Source: Thelephora terrestris
Lineage: Eukaryota; Basidiomycota; Agaricomycetes; Thelephorales; Thelephoraceae
NCBI GenBank assembly: GCA_015956445.1
Contig: WIUZ02000006.1
Location: 1,178,001 to 1,242,000 of the forward strand
Reading direction: 5' to 3'
Length of the DNA: 64,000 bases
Made by a program: the position numbers and the translations under genes. Under the pieces are notes generated by a model. It had not been told where the DNA came from. It saw only the letters and a list, made by a program, of their open reading frames with translations, and made no database searches. Positions 11,500 through 23,530 of the stretch are shown piece after piece. How positions within the stretch are numbered: position 1 is the first letter of the stretch; the number at the start of each line of letters is the position of its first letter.

Positions 11500-13478
11500 C
11501 TACCAGGTGAAGTCGAACTCCTCATCGTCCACGTTCAACCAGGGGTGATTCACCAGGTCCCTCGCCTGCGCACGCTTGCGCCAGTCCACCTCTAACATGG
11601 GGACCAGGAATTCGCAGAACGCCTTCGAGGCTTCCATCGTCCACATGTACTTCTCTGCCATGACTCTCTCCAGTGGCCAAGGCTTCAAACTCCTGATGCG
11701 TCTCAACTGGCCCTTGGAGTCAAAGAGCTCCCTACTGTACCTCCCGCCCATCTTCAGGTCGGTGGCAAAGTCACCGACCAGCTCGATGATCAGTGCCATA
11801 TGATCGTCGTCTTTCGAAAACAAGTTTGCCTGGGTCTGTGGATCGAACAGATACTCCGCTGTGAGCAGTTCAAACACGACACACGCGACAGACCAGATAT
11901 CTGCTGTGTGCGTCCAGTCTGAACGTCCCAAGATCGCTTCCGGCGATCTATACTGTCTTGTTTGTATATCCTCGGTGAAGTGGCGCTTCGATGGCGTTGC
12001 ATTGCCAAGATCTGCTATCTTAACTGATATAGGCAGAGGCGAGGTTGGAAATATGTCGACTTGGGGAGGTCTTTGACCCAATGAGTCTTCTGCCTTTGGG
12101 TTTTCGAGCATGACAGTTTCCGTAGAGGCCGCATTCTGGGGTGCCATTTGAGATAGAAGGGAAATCCCCGAGGGACCGCTGCTTTTCGTTGTAGCCGACG
12201 GAGGGCCTAGCGGTGGAGGATGATAGGAGTTTGGCGATTCTGAGATGGGCATCTGAATCTCCGCATTTGATATCATTAATTTGCTCATCGCAGATAGGGT
12301 GCTGCCAATGGAGATTGGCGAGGTTGCCTCCGAGATGGACGTGATGGAAGATGCGGTATTGGACCGGAGGGATAATGAGGAGGAAGTCGCCGTCGATGTC
12401 ACCAGGGAAGAGTCGCTATCCATGGAATTGGCCGAAGTCTGGCCCTTTGGACCGCTCTTGGGCCCGCCAGACACCCGAGTCATGTGCAAACCGGGTTTCT
12501 GGGTTGGGCTCGAGCTGGCGCTTGGGACCGGACTCGTGAAGGGACTAGACAGGGGCTGCGAGTCAAAGATGTGTACGTGTTTCTCGCGGCCCCCGGTCCG
12601 ACGTGGAATGGCTACGCCAGCTCGGAGCTTAGGTGGGACGCCCACTTTCCGAGAAGTGGGCGAGGGGGACACCGAGAGCTGTTGTTGAATATGCTGTTCA
12701 ATGTCTGGGATCACGATCACTAATAAGCAGAAAACGGTTAGGTCTGTTCCGTGGGCGACGGGAGCCCACTTACTGATATTCTCTGGTTTGATGTCTGTGT
12801 GCACTAGATCGCACTCATCGTGAAGATACTGGAGACCAAGTAAAACTTGCTTTGTGATAATCTTGACCAGAGCGACTGGGATCCCGGTCTTGTTGTTTCG
12901 TTCGATGAGAGCGAGAAGATTTTCGCCGAGCGGTTCAAAAACGAGACAAACGTGGATGTCCTCTGGTGCGCAATGATGGAATGAATCGAGAAGTGATACA
13001 ACATGTGTGTGGCCCGGGTGAGACGGGTTGGCTTCTTGCACGGCACGAAGGAGTTTGATTTCGTCTCTAGCGGTCTCTGCGTATCTACTGGCAGACTTGA
13101 CCACCTTCAAAGCGGAGTGTCGGTTGACCCTGGCGAAGGATGAGTGTCTGCATGAGATGGGGGTGCACTGGGACGGCAAAATCTTACTGGGTGTCATTCA
13201 CTAGCCAGACGGTTGAAAAATGTCCCCAGCTAGGTAAAATTTAGTCAGGAGGGGAACCCGCAGAAAAAAGTGGGAAAAACACACCCTAACTTCCTCATGA
13301 CAACATATCTACCGTCTTTGAAAGAATCTCTGAGCTTTACGGGGAGGTAACCGCCAGAGTTGTAATCCGCAGGTGATTCTTCATCCTTTGGTAGGGTGGG
13401 GGGATTCACGGGAATTATCTTGGGACCGCTCTGGGTGACTACGTATTGGTATTTTGCACAGGCATTCTTGGGTGCCAT
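11500..13478 (-). CDS. SR-protein kinase (SRPK/Sky1 family)
   Basis: Exons (minus strand) 13478-13285, 13229-13188, 13129-12774 and 12719-11500 encode 603 aa. SRPKs phosphorylate Arg-Ser repeats of splicing factors and control their nuclear import. The pattern YNSGGYLPVKLRD before the kinase core is typical, followed by the loop LGWGHFSTVW (residues 64-73), ALKVVKSA with Lys 87, the catalytic HTDIKPEN (from His 189) and the DFG-equivalent DLGNA at about 434. The TRQYRSPE activation segment and ADIWSVACVVFEL follow. A Ser/Pro-rich spacer of about 230 residues splits the two halves of the kinase domain, as in other SRPKs. The third intron (54 nt) is in frame and was removed because it restores KPENI followed by IVIPDIEQHI. 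Confidence 0.9.
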
Positions 13479-13715
13479 GAAATGGGTGGCGAAACGAACG
13501 GATGGCGAAGGAGGAGCAGGGAGGAGAGGGGGTCGTGAGAAAAATCACGTTCCGAATTATCGGGCGGTTAACCATAATTGGCATTATACTGTACATCCAC
13601 CGGCTAGTCGGCAGCGGAGTGGCAGACGCTGGATGCTCTTTCCATAAAACACCCCACTCACCGTCGGTTTACTCCGCACCTGTTTTCTGGTATCCAACTC
13701 AAACGCCGCGTTCAG

Positions 13716-15668
13716 ATGTCTACAGAATTACCGAACAAGCTCATCGGTGCGGTCGAGGATGAGTGGCAGCTCTTCAGGTTCATACTCCCCCCCTCCATTG
13801 GCCCCAGTGTTTGACTTGACATCGATAACAGCAACAATGCCAAAGATTACACCCTCGGCGCGACCATCGGGTTCGGAGCCTCGTCGATAGTATACTCGGC
13901 CACCTACAAGCCGCGAGGTGCAGGCAGACCTACCCCTGTGGCTCTCAAGGTCCTCGACCTTGACCGCCTTCCTCAACAAGCCCTGAGACTCTTGCAAAGG
14001 GAAACACAGCTCATGTCTCTTTCCAAACACCCCCACGTTCTTCGCGTACGTGGAACGTGGATGGACGGCCACAAACTCTACATCGCCCTTCGTCTCATGA
14101 ATGCTGGAAGCGCTGCTGACGTGATGTATTATGGCTGGGTGGGTGGCATGGAGGAAGAAGTCGTCAAGTGTATTCTGAAGCAAGCCCTAGAAGGGATAAA
14201 GTGCGCAGCCCTTCCTCTTCCCTGTTCATCCTTATCTCACACTCGACACGCAGCTATCTGCACATAAACGGCCTCATGCATCGCGACATTAAGGCAGCGA
14301 ACCTGCTTATCGATGATGACGGTACAGTCCTACTTGGCGACCTGGGGGTAGCAACCTTTCTCTGTGATCCTGAGGATCCGCGGCCCCAATCCTCTGGGTC
14401 TGACCAGCGACGAGTGGCCTCATTCGACCAACCGCCCAAACTACACCTCCCCCACCCTCATGCCCACTCCCTACCGCGACCTAGGTTGGGCAAGCGCAAA
14501 TCATTTGTTGGGACAGTGAGTTCTGATCGGATCGGCTCGCTTCGAATATCACCCCTGATTCCTCATCCTCAGCCGTGTTGGATGGCCCCGGAGGTCATAC
14601 AAGGCCACAAGTACGACGCTAAAGCAGATATTTGGTCTTTCGGTATCACCGCGCTTGAGCTGGCTCAAGGTCGACCTCCTCGCTCGCGCGAATCGCCCCG
14701 CAGCGTGCTGTTGAAGACGTAAGCCTCTTGGCAGTTTCGGATCAACCCACTTCGCCCAGCCCACTAACAATCCATCAAGTGTTCAGGATCCTTCACCCAC
14801 GTTGGACCGCACTGGCGGGTCATACAAATATTCCAAAGCGTTCCAAGAGATGGTAGATCAATGCCTTGCGAAAGACCCAGCGAAGCGCCCATCAGCTGCT
14901 GAATTGCTTTCATCTCCGTTCTTTCGGACCGCCAAAAAGAAATCGCATTTGGTTGGAGCCGTTCTTAGTGAGGACTTTCTCGCCCGGAAAATTTCGCACT
15001 AATCAATCGTTTGATTAACCTTATCAGAGTCGCTGCCACCGCTCGCCCACCGCCAAGAGCGACGTAAGCGTGCGTCTTCTACGTTCCATAACACCATGGA
15101 CTCGTGGGATTTCACGAACACCCTTTCGCTTTCCGTGAAGAGGCCTTCGAGCACGTCCCGAAGTTCGTCACCGCTCCCCGACGAGGTGCCACATACCGCC
15201 GATCCGGTGTTTGAGCTGGACGAGGATCGAGGCACGGACAAGGACCAACCACAGGATGACAGCGAAGAATCGTCCACTGGGCCGTCGACTCCCGGTCCCA
15301 CGACCCCGGTTCTCGCTGGGTTATCTTCCCCTCCAAAGAATGAAGTCACAAATCAGAACTTGTCTATATCCCCCGAGGATGGGCGCAAACCTGACTTGTG
15401 TTACAACCCTCGCCTCTCCACCTCAACTCCTATCCCCACTCGAGTAAATCATGTCAGGAGTGCCTCACGCTCAGCTCCGGGGTCACCTAGCGATCTGAAT
15501 GACGTACCTGCGACAGTTCCTGATAAGTCCTCCCAAGGCTCGAAACTATGGAACAAATTGACAAGGGGGTCGACTCGCGGAAGGAGGCTCAGCGCTGTCT
15601 CTGATAAGACCGGCACGCTCGTTCGGGTCATGTCCGCAGGATTTTCGGGCAAGTCATCCAGGGTCTGA
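13716..15668 (+). CDS. Ste20-group kinase, SPAK/OSR1 (Fray)-like
   Basis: Exons 13716-13777, 13832-14200, 14254-14515, 14573-14718, 14780-14967 and 15028-15668 encode 555 aa. The kinase domain has the loop IGFGASSIVY (33-42), VALKVLD with Lys 60, HRDIKAAN (153-160), DLG at 173-175, then SFVGT joined across an intron to PCWMAPEV, and ADIWSFGITALELA. After the kinase come LPPLAHRQERRK and DSWDFT, a signature I associate with fungal SPAK/OSR1-type kinases, then a Ser/Pro/Thr-rich disordered tail. In animals such kinases regulate ion transport and cell volume; the fungal role is not established from sequence. Introns are 53-61 nt and each join restores conserved kinase motifs. Confidence 0.87.
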
Positions 15669-16199
15669 TCGTCTCTGGATCCTCCTGTCAATTTTCCTTC
15701 TACCCAACCTTTCCCCACCAGTCACGACACAGCTACGATTCACGCCCACGGCTAGTATAGAGATCACTGGATACCTTCACGTGTTTCTGCATTTTGTCTC
15801 TCGTCGCAATCCCAGGCACAGCACGTCACCCTGGAACGTGCGGCGTCTGTATTTTTACGTTTGCTGGCTTGTACTTGTTATGTAACTTCCACATCGTCCT
15901 GTTCCTCGTCCCCGTATCTTTTTGCCCCACCCCCGTCGAGCACGCCCCTTCCGTATATATCCCTCTTGCATGACCATCCCCTTATACATTCTTCGATGCT
16001 CGCGTTCACCAACAGATTGACACCCCGCGGCCCAGCAGATCAAAAGGGGGTGAGAAAATGGTATCATAACGATCCTCAGGGGTTGTGTCGTGTAGAAATT
16101 ACATGCCGTGTGTGATTAGAGTTTATACGTATACCCTACCAAAACGTGGGATCTAAGCCAAGAAGATGGAATACAGTTCCTTAGGCGACGATCGACCTT
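15669..16199. other. Intergenic region between convergent genes
   Basis: About 530 bp separating the stop codons of the Ste20-like kinase and the MFS transporter. It is pyrimidine-rich in the middle. I see no gene, repeat or RNA; it should contain both 3' untranslated regions. Confidence 0.5.
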
Positions 16200-18246
16200 T
16201 TACAGCGAGGCCCTCCCTCTGGGATCGAACGGCAAGAAAAGGGCGATGAGTCCAGAAACGATGAACAACGATGCCGATATGTAGATGGGGACCGATGTGG
16301 CAAGATTGGCGTACAGCGCGACGATGGGAGACATGACTCCGAACACTCGGTTGGCGGCGGCGACGATCGCGTTACCGGTCCCACGGTCCTTGGTGGGGAA
16401 GAGCTCGGGGGAGATAGCGTAGAGTACGCCGTACATGATGTTTGACGTGAAACTGTAGCCGCAGTTCCAGCCGAGCAAGGTGTTGGACGAACGGGAGGTG
16501 GTGGTGGCGAAGAGGAAGACGCCTGTGAGAACTGGGGAGAAACCTTGGTTAGCACCTGATTAGAATATGATGGCGAAAGCTAGCTTACCGGTTGAGATTG
16601 CGAGTGTTCCTTTACGGCCGAGTAGAGGAAGTTCTACCATCCATCCTGCAAGCAGCGCACCAGGGATACCGATCACCGACAAAATGACTTGCTGTAAACA
16701 GAGAGAACCTTGTTAATGGAAGGTCCCTATTTAATAAGGCACAAAGAGACTTACGTTCCGATAGGCGATGTACACAGAACTATCACCAAAGTGGGCCCCG
16801 CGAGTGAGCAGGAAGTAGGTGAGGAATGAATTGTAGAGCGGGAATGCCAGGCCGATGAGGGCCCAGACGACAATCAGCAGAGACGTCGACAGGGCCAATT
16901 TTCTAGTTGCAAATAGCGACCTGACGTGCTCCCCCCTCAGGTGTTCCAGGTTCCTTCTGATAACAGCGGCAACAGATGCATCAACACCGCCACCTTTCTC
17001 GGCCTCGATGTCAGTGTTAGCGATCACTCCGACCCTCTGAAGCTCCTCAAGGGTGAGTTTGTTGGTGGTACCGTTGTATGCGGCAACCTTTCCGAGAACT
17101 TCAATCGCCTCCGAATCGCGTCCACGTCCCATGAGGTATTTTGGAGACTCATAGAGGTCGAAGCGCAACCGTATGAGCCAGAGGACGAGCATGGTCCCGC
17201 CCATCGTATAGAGGAAGTATCTCCATCCTTGGTTCTCAGAAGCGGGGCATGGGGTTGTGACGTTGGGGCCCGGGCAAGAGAAGTTGGAGATCAATGGCCA
17301 TGCAACCTACGAATACGGGTATCAGATCCAGCTTTCACGAAAGGACTGGATATCGGGACGTACCAGACTACCAAAGAGCTGACCAAAGGCCCACCAAATG
17401 GAGAGGACGGTGAGGAGGTACTGGTGAGACGCCGGGACGAACTCTGTTTGAATTACGTCAGCGGACAGCGATGTGGCGGACAATGGAGTCAATTACCAAG
17501 GAAGATGGCAGAATCAACTGGCAGGTTACCGCCCACACCAACGCTCCAAACGGCAGCGAATGAGCACAGCGCGATGTAGTTGGGGGAGGCCCCGGCTGCT
17601 GTGGCAAAAACGCCGACGATAAGCAGAGTGGTATCAAAGGACCACCTAAAAATAGGATGAATATGATGTGCGCTCGTAGAATAATGCCATTGAGCATCTC
17701 ACCTGCGCCCCCAAATGTCTGAACCGACACCCCAGAAGACAGCGCCAATCAAGAGACCGATGTTCTGTTGGTCAGGCGACGAGGAAAGAATACCGCATGC
17801 AACGTACAATCAGACAATCAATCAACATGAAGTTGGAGCTCTCGGACAATGGGCACTCACCTGACCAAGTTTGAGGAAGGGTCCTTGGAAAGTGAACTCG
17901 TTCAGCACAGGCCCAAGTATCAGGCCCGTGACAATCTACGACATATCAGTTTTCATTCGGCCAGCTAGGGCGTTCTGGGACTTACAGGCCACAGGTTGTC
18001 GGCGAACCATCCAAATCCGGCCACAATGAACAGCATCCACTATAGACAACGAATAAGTACCGGTATTTGGGCAGAGTCGAACCAAGGACGGACCTGATAC
18101 TTGCCCATCCCAATCTGTTGGACGGCATTGTTCAGGAGCCTCGCTTTGATGTGATACACGCGATCGTCGCCAGGGACATCGTCTATGGAGTACATGTCAT
18201 GGACGGCCCCGCGAACTTGGCCAGGGGTCTCATCGGAGCGGGGCAT
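16200..18246 (-). CDS. Major facilitator superfamily transporter (SV2/SVOP-like)
   Basis: Exons (minus strand) 18246-18094, 18039-17986, 17935-17861, 17764-17703, 17645-17497, 17443-17364, 17306-16755, 16691-16589 and 16531-16200 encode 519 aa. About 12 hydrophobic segments are spread over the exons, starting WMLFIVAGFGWFADNLW. The MFS loop signature GVGSDIWGRR follows transmembrane segment 2, and ESPKYLMGRGR lies in the central loop. Near the end, LFPTKDRGTGNAIVAAANR is the usual motif before the last helices. Fungal relatives are called inorganic-ion or sugar-type MFS permeases; the substrate cannot be told from sequence. Eight introns of 50-96 nt are all GT-AG. An upstream in-frame ATG could add about 19-24 residues. 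It is divergent from MED6 with about 163 bp between starts. Confidence 0.85.
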
Positions 18247-18409
18247 GGTGGTCGGGGCTCGTGAAGAAGGGGGGTGACGAGCTGCCTCGTTGAAGCATTT
18301 CATATATAACGACAGCAACCATTCTTAAACTTTGTCGCCCGCAACTCGCGTCGGAATCCGATGATTCTGGCAGAAGTTGATGCATTGATGCCTTGATCGA
18401 GAACCCAGG

Positions 18410-19605
18410 ATGGATAACGTCGACCTCCACCCACCAGACGACTACAGCCACCGCTTCTTTATCTGGCACGAATGGATACAGGTTAGTTTCCTCTGAGAAC
18501 AGCCTCCTACAAACGCTAACACCATTAACTTCCAGGCCAATGGTCCGCTAAGAGCGGATAACGTCTTTGATTACTTTTCGCATTCGATGTTCTACGACAA
18601 GCAAAGCAACAACCAGGTTTTGAGGATGCAAACCATGCACACCGGACAAAACTTGGAGAACGAAGCCGAGGAACTCAAGTAGGTGAACTTGGCGACTGCC
18701 TGAAATCCTTTTGCCAACGTCGCGGATGTCCCACCTCAGGCGGTTCACCGGCGTCGAGTTTGCCGTAACTCACTCTGAGCCCCCCACGTTTTTCATCATC
18801 CAGAAGCGGGAGAGGCTGTCCCCTGATGAAGGTAAGTCAAAGAGCCTTTCTATTTCAGTTGGAACAGCCTCTTTACGTCTCAGCGTACAGTACGCCCAAT
18901 GGCCGCATATTTCATTATGAATAACCGCATCTACCAATCTCCGGACCTGTACACCGTGTTGTCCAACCGTTTGGTAAGCCATTCAGTGGCCTGTTCTGCT
19001 TTCTCACAAAAGCTCCACTCGATTCAGTTGACATCGCTTTCGTCCCTGCAAACATCGCTTGATATTCTGAGGACACACAAGCCACCTTTCTTGCCTCGTA
19101 CTGGATTCGTCTGGCCAATTATGGAACCCGAATCGGCCGGAACTGGGTCGGACCAGCAAACTGAGAAACGAAAAGGCACAGATGAGGAAACGAGCACGAC
19201 ATCCTCGTCGAATAGTAGGAAACACCAAAACCATTTTTTGTTATTTAACGCCATGAGGACGACGGCTGCACACGCCAGCACGACGTTCACGAACAACACT
19301 CGTCTGGTGGTCGATCAACCACCAGTGACGGAAACTGCCCCACCGGAGACTACGGTTGAAAGGGCAAGGAGTTTATCCGTGGTCGCCACTCCCGCCCCTC
19401 AACTACGGAGAAGCTCAACACCTCGGGTAGCCGGAACTGCACAGTCACCGGAACTAGGCAAAGGTCAGCCTGGCGCCCCTGGTGTCCCTCCGAAGAAAAA
19501 GAAGAGACGTGAGTGCTCGCAAGGTGGTTTTAGAAGCTTGGTGTGCCTGACTTGTATTGTATTACAGGTACTATTACTGCAGGTAGTACGCCCGCTCCGA
19601 ACTAG
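18410..19605 (+). CDS. MED6: Mediator complex subunit 6
   Basis: Exons 18410-18481, 18536-18678, 18740-18831, 18891-18973, 19028-19508 and 19568-19605 encode 302 aa. Med6 is a head-module subunit that couples activators to RNA polymerase II. Signatures are FFIWHEWIQ, DYFSHSMFYDKQSNNQVL, LKRFTGVEFAV, PPTFFIIQKRERLSP, then RPMAAYFIMNNRIYQSPDLY and the spliced SNRLLTSLSSLQ. The C-terminal part is Ser/Thr/Pro-rich and ends in a basic KKKKRR patch and a tiny last exon (TITAGSTPAPN). Two candidate acceptors exist before exon 4; the one at 18890 keeps the family reading. Introns are 54-61 nt. Confidence 0.93.
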
Positions 19606-19722
19606 ATCTCTTCCCTGTTGTACAGTTCCGGCAGTGTAAGAACTGTATGCCGTGCGGAGTTTCCCAAGGTATTCCTGATCCCTAACCGTTCCATGGAAAG
19701 CTCGCACCGGTGGACGGCACGG

Positions 19723-20545
19723 TTATCGGAGACCAGTCGCGCCAAACCTCCCAGCTAACCACCCGAGTGGGGTCTGAATGACGGCGTTGCGCGAGATTTT
19801 GTTCCCGCTTCCCAGCGCGAGTGGATTCGAGGATGAGAAAGACTTTTGTCGGGCTTGTGACGCTTGCTCGACTGTGCGACATTATTAAGATCGATCTTGG
19901 TGTGTAGGTAGAGGGACCTTACTTGCAGTCTGGATCTCGTCCACACTCGTTTCGAGCACGACGCCACCCTGAACTACCTCTGAGAGGATGTGGTGGGCCT
20001 ACGTCAGGTCAAAGTAAAGTTCGAGATGGATGGATTGATAGAAGCTCACCTCGTCGAAGTTGAATACGAGGTCCAGCTCGCAAACATTCTCGAAAGCCCT
20101 GTCTAAGGATTCCACGAATACCTATAGCATGAGGTGGCCAACCATCAACACCTATGATTTGCGCTCTGAAGTGTAGGAAGTCAAGTACCTGTATCAGATC
20201 CAAGATGCCCAGTTCACTCTCCGAAGAATCGACCACAAAGACAAAGTAAAGGGTCGCATAATTCCGATAGATAATCTGGAGCCTTTCACCCGCCATCGAG
20301 GGATGGTTCAGAAAAGAATCGAGCTCCGGGGCATCAAGGAAGTTGCACAACGCTTGAGACCGTGAAGAGACCAGCGAGAAGATCTTCTCCACTAAGAGCT
20401 GCGGTGATTTCTGGGGAGTCGTGTAGAACTTTATGAGTCGTGAGACCCCGGAGGTGTTGACTGGCTTTCAAAGCTGAAAGATCAGCGACGTGTCGTGGGG
20501 TTTAGCTTTGGATCGAGACTTGCATATCAGTACTGCGTGTATCAT
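19723..20545 (-). CDS. APS3: AP-3 adaptor complex sigma subunit
   Basis: Exons (minus strand) 20545-20524, 20460-20189, 20121-20050, 19998-19923 and 19871-19723 encode 196 aa. The small sigma chain stabilises the AP-3 complex, which sorts cargo from Golgi or endosomes to the vacuole. The reading MIHAVLIFNTSGVSRLIKFY, RNYATLYFVFVVDSSESELG, ILDLIQVFVESLDRAFENVC, ELDLVFNFDE and VLETSVDEIQTAI is that of AP-3 sigma; HHILSEVVQGG is the usual diagnostic piece. The first intron (20461-20523) has a GC donor (T|GCAAGT) and a normal CAG acceptor; the rest are GT-AG. The C-terminus is longer than in animals and ends GWLAGRFGATGLR, a less certain part. Confidence 0.9.
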
Positions 20546-20866
20546 CCGTGTGCGTGGCGGTCTCGGAGCAGCCGGAGATGATGATGATCGAGTCCGTCTA
20601 CACCGTGTCCACGGCCCTCCTCATGGTCTCTCCCTCTTGGATAACGCGTTGTCTCCCATTGGAGACAATGGGGCCCCCATGGTTCCGCCTCATATGAATG
20701 CTCCCGAAGCCCCGGCTCTTTCACGGGCTTTGGCTCTTGCACACCAAAAGACAAAGATCGGGCCACCCAACACGGTCTTTGAACCGACAGCATATAAACG
20801 ACGCGTTTTCATGTCCGTCTTGCTGCCTATCGCATTCAACTCCTCCTTCTGGACTTCTATATTAAC
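20546..20866. promoter_or_regulatory. Shared 5' flank of AP-3 sigma and the NYN gene
   Basis: About 320 bp between divergent start codons. Frames exist here but do not join to either gene with family sequence. I see no obvious TATA box at the usual spacing. Confidence 0.35.
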
Positions 20867-22614
20867 ATGATAAACGAACCGCTTGGACGCGTCGCTGTAT
20901 TTTGGCACTATGGTTCGTGAAATTCCGCACACTTTCCTCCGCTCGTCCCGTGGGCTGAGCACCACACAGATTGCCTTCCACCCCACTGCTTCGGTGGATC
21001 ACCGGGGGAATTTTCCCTCGCAACCCTCCACACCGTCTCCAACCTTCGACAGGCCCTTTATCAATTCGGGATAATCACTTCCTTCAGTGCCTACGCCACT
21101 TCGATGCCTCAGCAAACGAAGTGGGAGCTACAATCGCATGGCGTGACCGTTATCGACTGTATTTGGACGATGGCTGAGACCATGATCACCGGTAGGCCAC
21201 CATTTGTTACCTACTCTCTTTGGTCTCTAAACAGTTCATCAGCCGACATGTTCCGCTTTGCTTTGGATAACCCATCGCTGGGGACAAGACTTGTACTTAT
21301 TTCTTGCAGCCCTACTTTTGCGTACACGGTCGCCGTTCTGGAGGCTCGAAGATATCGGGTGACTGTTGTCTCGGCGCCGTCTCCAAATGGCGGCTTTCTT
21401 GTAGCACAGGCATCGGAAGTGATGGACTGGCCGTCCCTTACACGAGGAAACGCGAACCACCCGCGACCTGCTCCCTCCCCCCCTGCCCCGGCTATGCAGA
21501 ATTCGTCGGACAGGTCGTCTCCGGAGCATCCGACGGGGATTGAACCTAATCCCCACGCTGGCTCTATGGACTTTTTACATAACCTAGCTGAAGCGTTGGA
21601 GGTATGGAGGTTTCTTTTCCGCGAAATGCCACGTGCTGAGCGCATCTCTAGCATTCTTTCACCGTGAGCGATCTGAACGTCGCCGGCAACGGCGGAGAGC
21701 GATCAGCTTCGCCACTTGCGCATCCCAGTTCTGCGCGGCTGGAGGTCTACCAGCCCTTACCCGTGGATGGTAGCCCCCCTTCACGTCAAATCGAGGAGGC
21801 GATTCTGAACCGCCCCGTTGTTGAAGATGTAGGCGAACAGCCCGGTCCTCGTTCTTTCGATTCCAAGGGTCAATCCATCGACCTGTTGACCAGACCCTTC
21901 AACCGTTCGGTGTCTGAGTTGGCTCTTGGCGTGGGTACCGGCGCAGCGCGACCCCGAGCAAATAGCCTGCAGGACGAGCGACGCCTTTCGCCGGCTGGTG
22001 ACCTGACCTTGGAGGATCACATACTCATGAGGTCCCTGCCTGTCCCCACTGTACCACCCTCTTCTGTTGGGGGAGTGGCGTCGGGGAAACCTTTAAACGT
22101 CGAGGCGCCAACGTTCATCCCATCGCCGCGTTCGAACACCCCTCCGAATGTACCTGGGGAGGAACCTGCGACGACCATCTTCCCTCCCGCACCAGATCCC
22201 AGTCCCGTCGAGGAGCCGGTGCGAGAGAGCCGTTCACCATCCCCACGTCCCGAAAGAAGGGATTCTACCTGTTCCGCCACTTCCACTTCCTCCACAGTCA
22301 GGCCCGCTGTGGTCCCTGTGACCACGAGACCGAGACCGGGGCCACCTACGAAACAGACGTTCAGCAAGGCCGAGCGACGGGCAGTAGAGACGGTGATCAA
22401 CGTCCTGTTGGAAATGAAGAGCAAAGGGGAGGCTCGGGTGAACCCGAGGAGCCTCCCTCCTTTGATCTTGGCAAAGGATAGGATGGTTTACAAGGGCGTC
22501 GGGAACAGGGGGAACAGGTTCTGGAGGCTGATAGATTTGGGAGTTCGGATGGGCTGGTTGGAAGCTGGGCCGGCAAACGCTTGGATCGATGTTGGAAAGG
22601 GATGGACCGAATAG
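20867..22614 (+). CDS. NYN-domain protein with degenerate active site
   Basis: Exons 20867-20912, 20970-21191, 21243-21663 and 21729-22614 encode 524 aa. The N-terminal part follows the NYN (PIN-like RNase) pattern of basidiomycete proteins: VAVFWHYD where relatives read VAVFWDYEN, LHTVSNLRQALYQFG, LQSHGVTVID, MFRFALDNPS, VLIS followed by CSPTF where relatives read GDRDF, then YTVAVLEARRYRVTVVSAP and QASEVMDW. The acidic residues expected to bind metal are therefore mostly absent, suggesting a pseudo-nuclease. A Ser/Pro-rich linker leads to a conserved C-terminal block, FSKAERRAVETVINVLLEMK then LAKDRMVYKGVG and NAWIDVGKGW, possibly a winged-helix unit. Introns are 57, 51 and 65 nt; the last is needed to keep frame and is the least certain. 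Confidence 0.72.
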
Positions 22615-22842
22615 ACCCGGCGGGTTCTGTGAGGTTTGGGATGTGAGCGGGGTCCTATCGCGGGCGACCTGGATCTGACCTGCGAATAACTTGTATAAAC
22701 CCCGAATTGGATGTTTTCATTACTAGGTCGATGGTTGATCGACACACGTACAGCACAGATTACGATACTTACAATAATGATAGGGGGCACCCATCTCTTC
22801 GGGATTCAGCGGAGCTTTGACCAGTTGACCGCCTCGGGTCAC

Positions 22843-23270
22843 TCAAAAAACATCTAAAAACACCCACACCCGTTGCTTCTGAAGCCTGTGGACGTGGGTC
22901 CTGGATTTCGCTTGTGTCGCAGGCCCTGCGGACTCCTCCGCAGCTCTTTGAGCTTCCTCATTGTCTCTCGCAGGCGGATTGCGAGCGGGCTGTGGGTGGT
23001 AATCACGAGGAGGAGTTCCATCATATGATCGATCCCGGTCCCTCAGAGTCTCTTGTTCTCTGTCCCTCTCTCTTTCTCTATCGCGTTCTCTGTCACTGTC
23101 CTTCCTGGGTGAAATTGAGCTTGTGAGTTCTTCTTGGGCGTAGTTGCTATTCCTTGCTCCTTCTCCGGGGTCTCTCGATGTCCCTCGTCGGACGGTCGGA
23201 ACGATTTCTACTTGTCCGCACTTTGATTTCGAATCATCCCGCTTCCCACTCGGTAAATACCTCGCGGCTC
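22843..23270 (-). CDS. Possible exon with Arg-Asp/Glu-rich repeats, not recognised
   Basis: A minus-strand frame of about 140 codons runs to a stop at 22843-22845. It reads GKRDDSKSKCGQVEIVPTVRR, then EELTSSISPRKDSDRE and an RE/RD-rich run, DYHPQPARNPPARDNEEAQ, and ends VWVFLDVF. The composition is unlike non-coding DNA nearby, but no start codon in a good context was found. It could be a downstream exon of the gene at 23449-24357, a separate gene, or an expressed repeat. Its upstream part runs into sequence resembling the U transposon. Confidence 0.35.
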
Positions 23271-23530
23271 ACCCGCTTTTCCCCCTAAGCGTTGCTCACA
23301 CTCGTGCTCACTGAGGTTTGTCTCATTTTGTGTATTTATGCGCATATACTCATATCCTCATCTGACATGTAGCTAGATCTATTATCTCGTCTGCTTAGGT
23401 CAGCCAATATCAACGGGCGTTGCTGCTACTCGCACTCACTGAGATCTATCACCTCATCTGCTGGGATGATTTTCCAGCGCGCTCATTTCGCGGCTCATCC
23501 TTTGTTGCCCGTTTATCGCAATGCTCGGCG
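23236..23530 (+). repeat. Relic similar to the interior of the U transposon
   Basis: The phrase CGCTTCCCACTCGGTAAATA followed by CCTCGCGGCTCACCCGCTTT and CCCCCTAAGCGTTGCT parallels U elements at about 60282-60340 and 62985-63050 (CGCTTCCCACTCAGTAGATA, CCCCTTAGCATTGCT). A second match lies at about 23485-23525. No terminal repeats remain. Confidence 0.45.
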
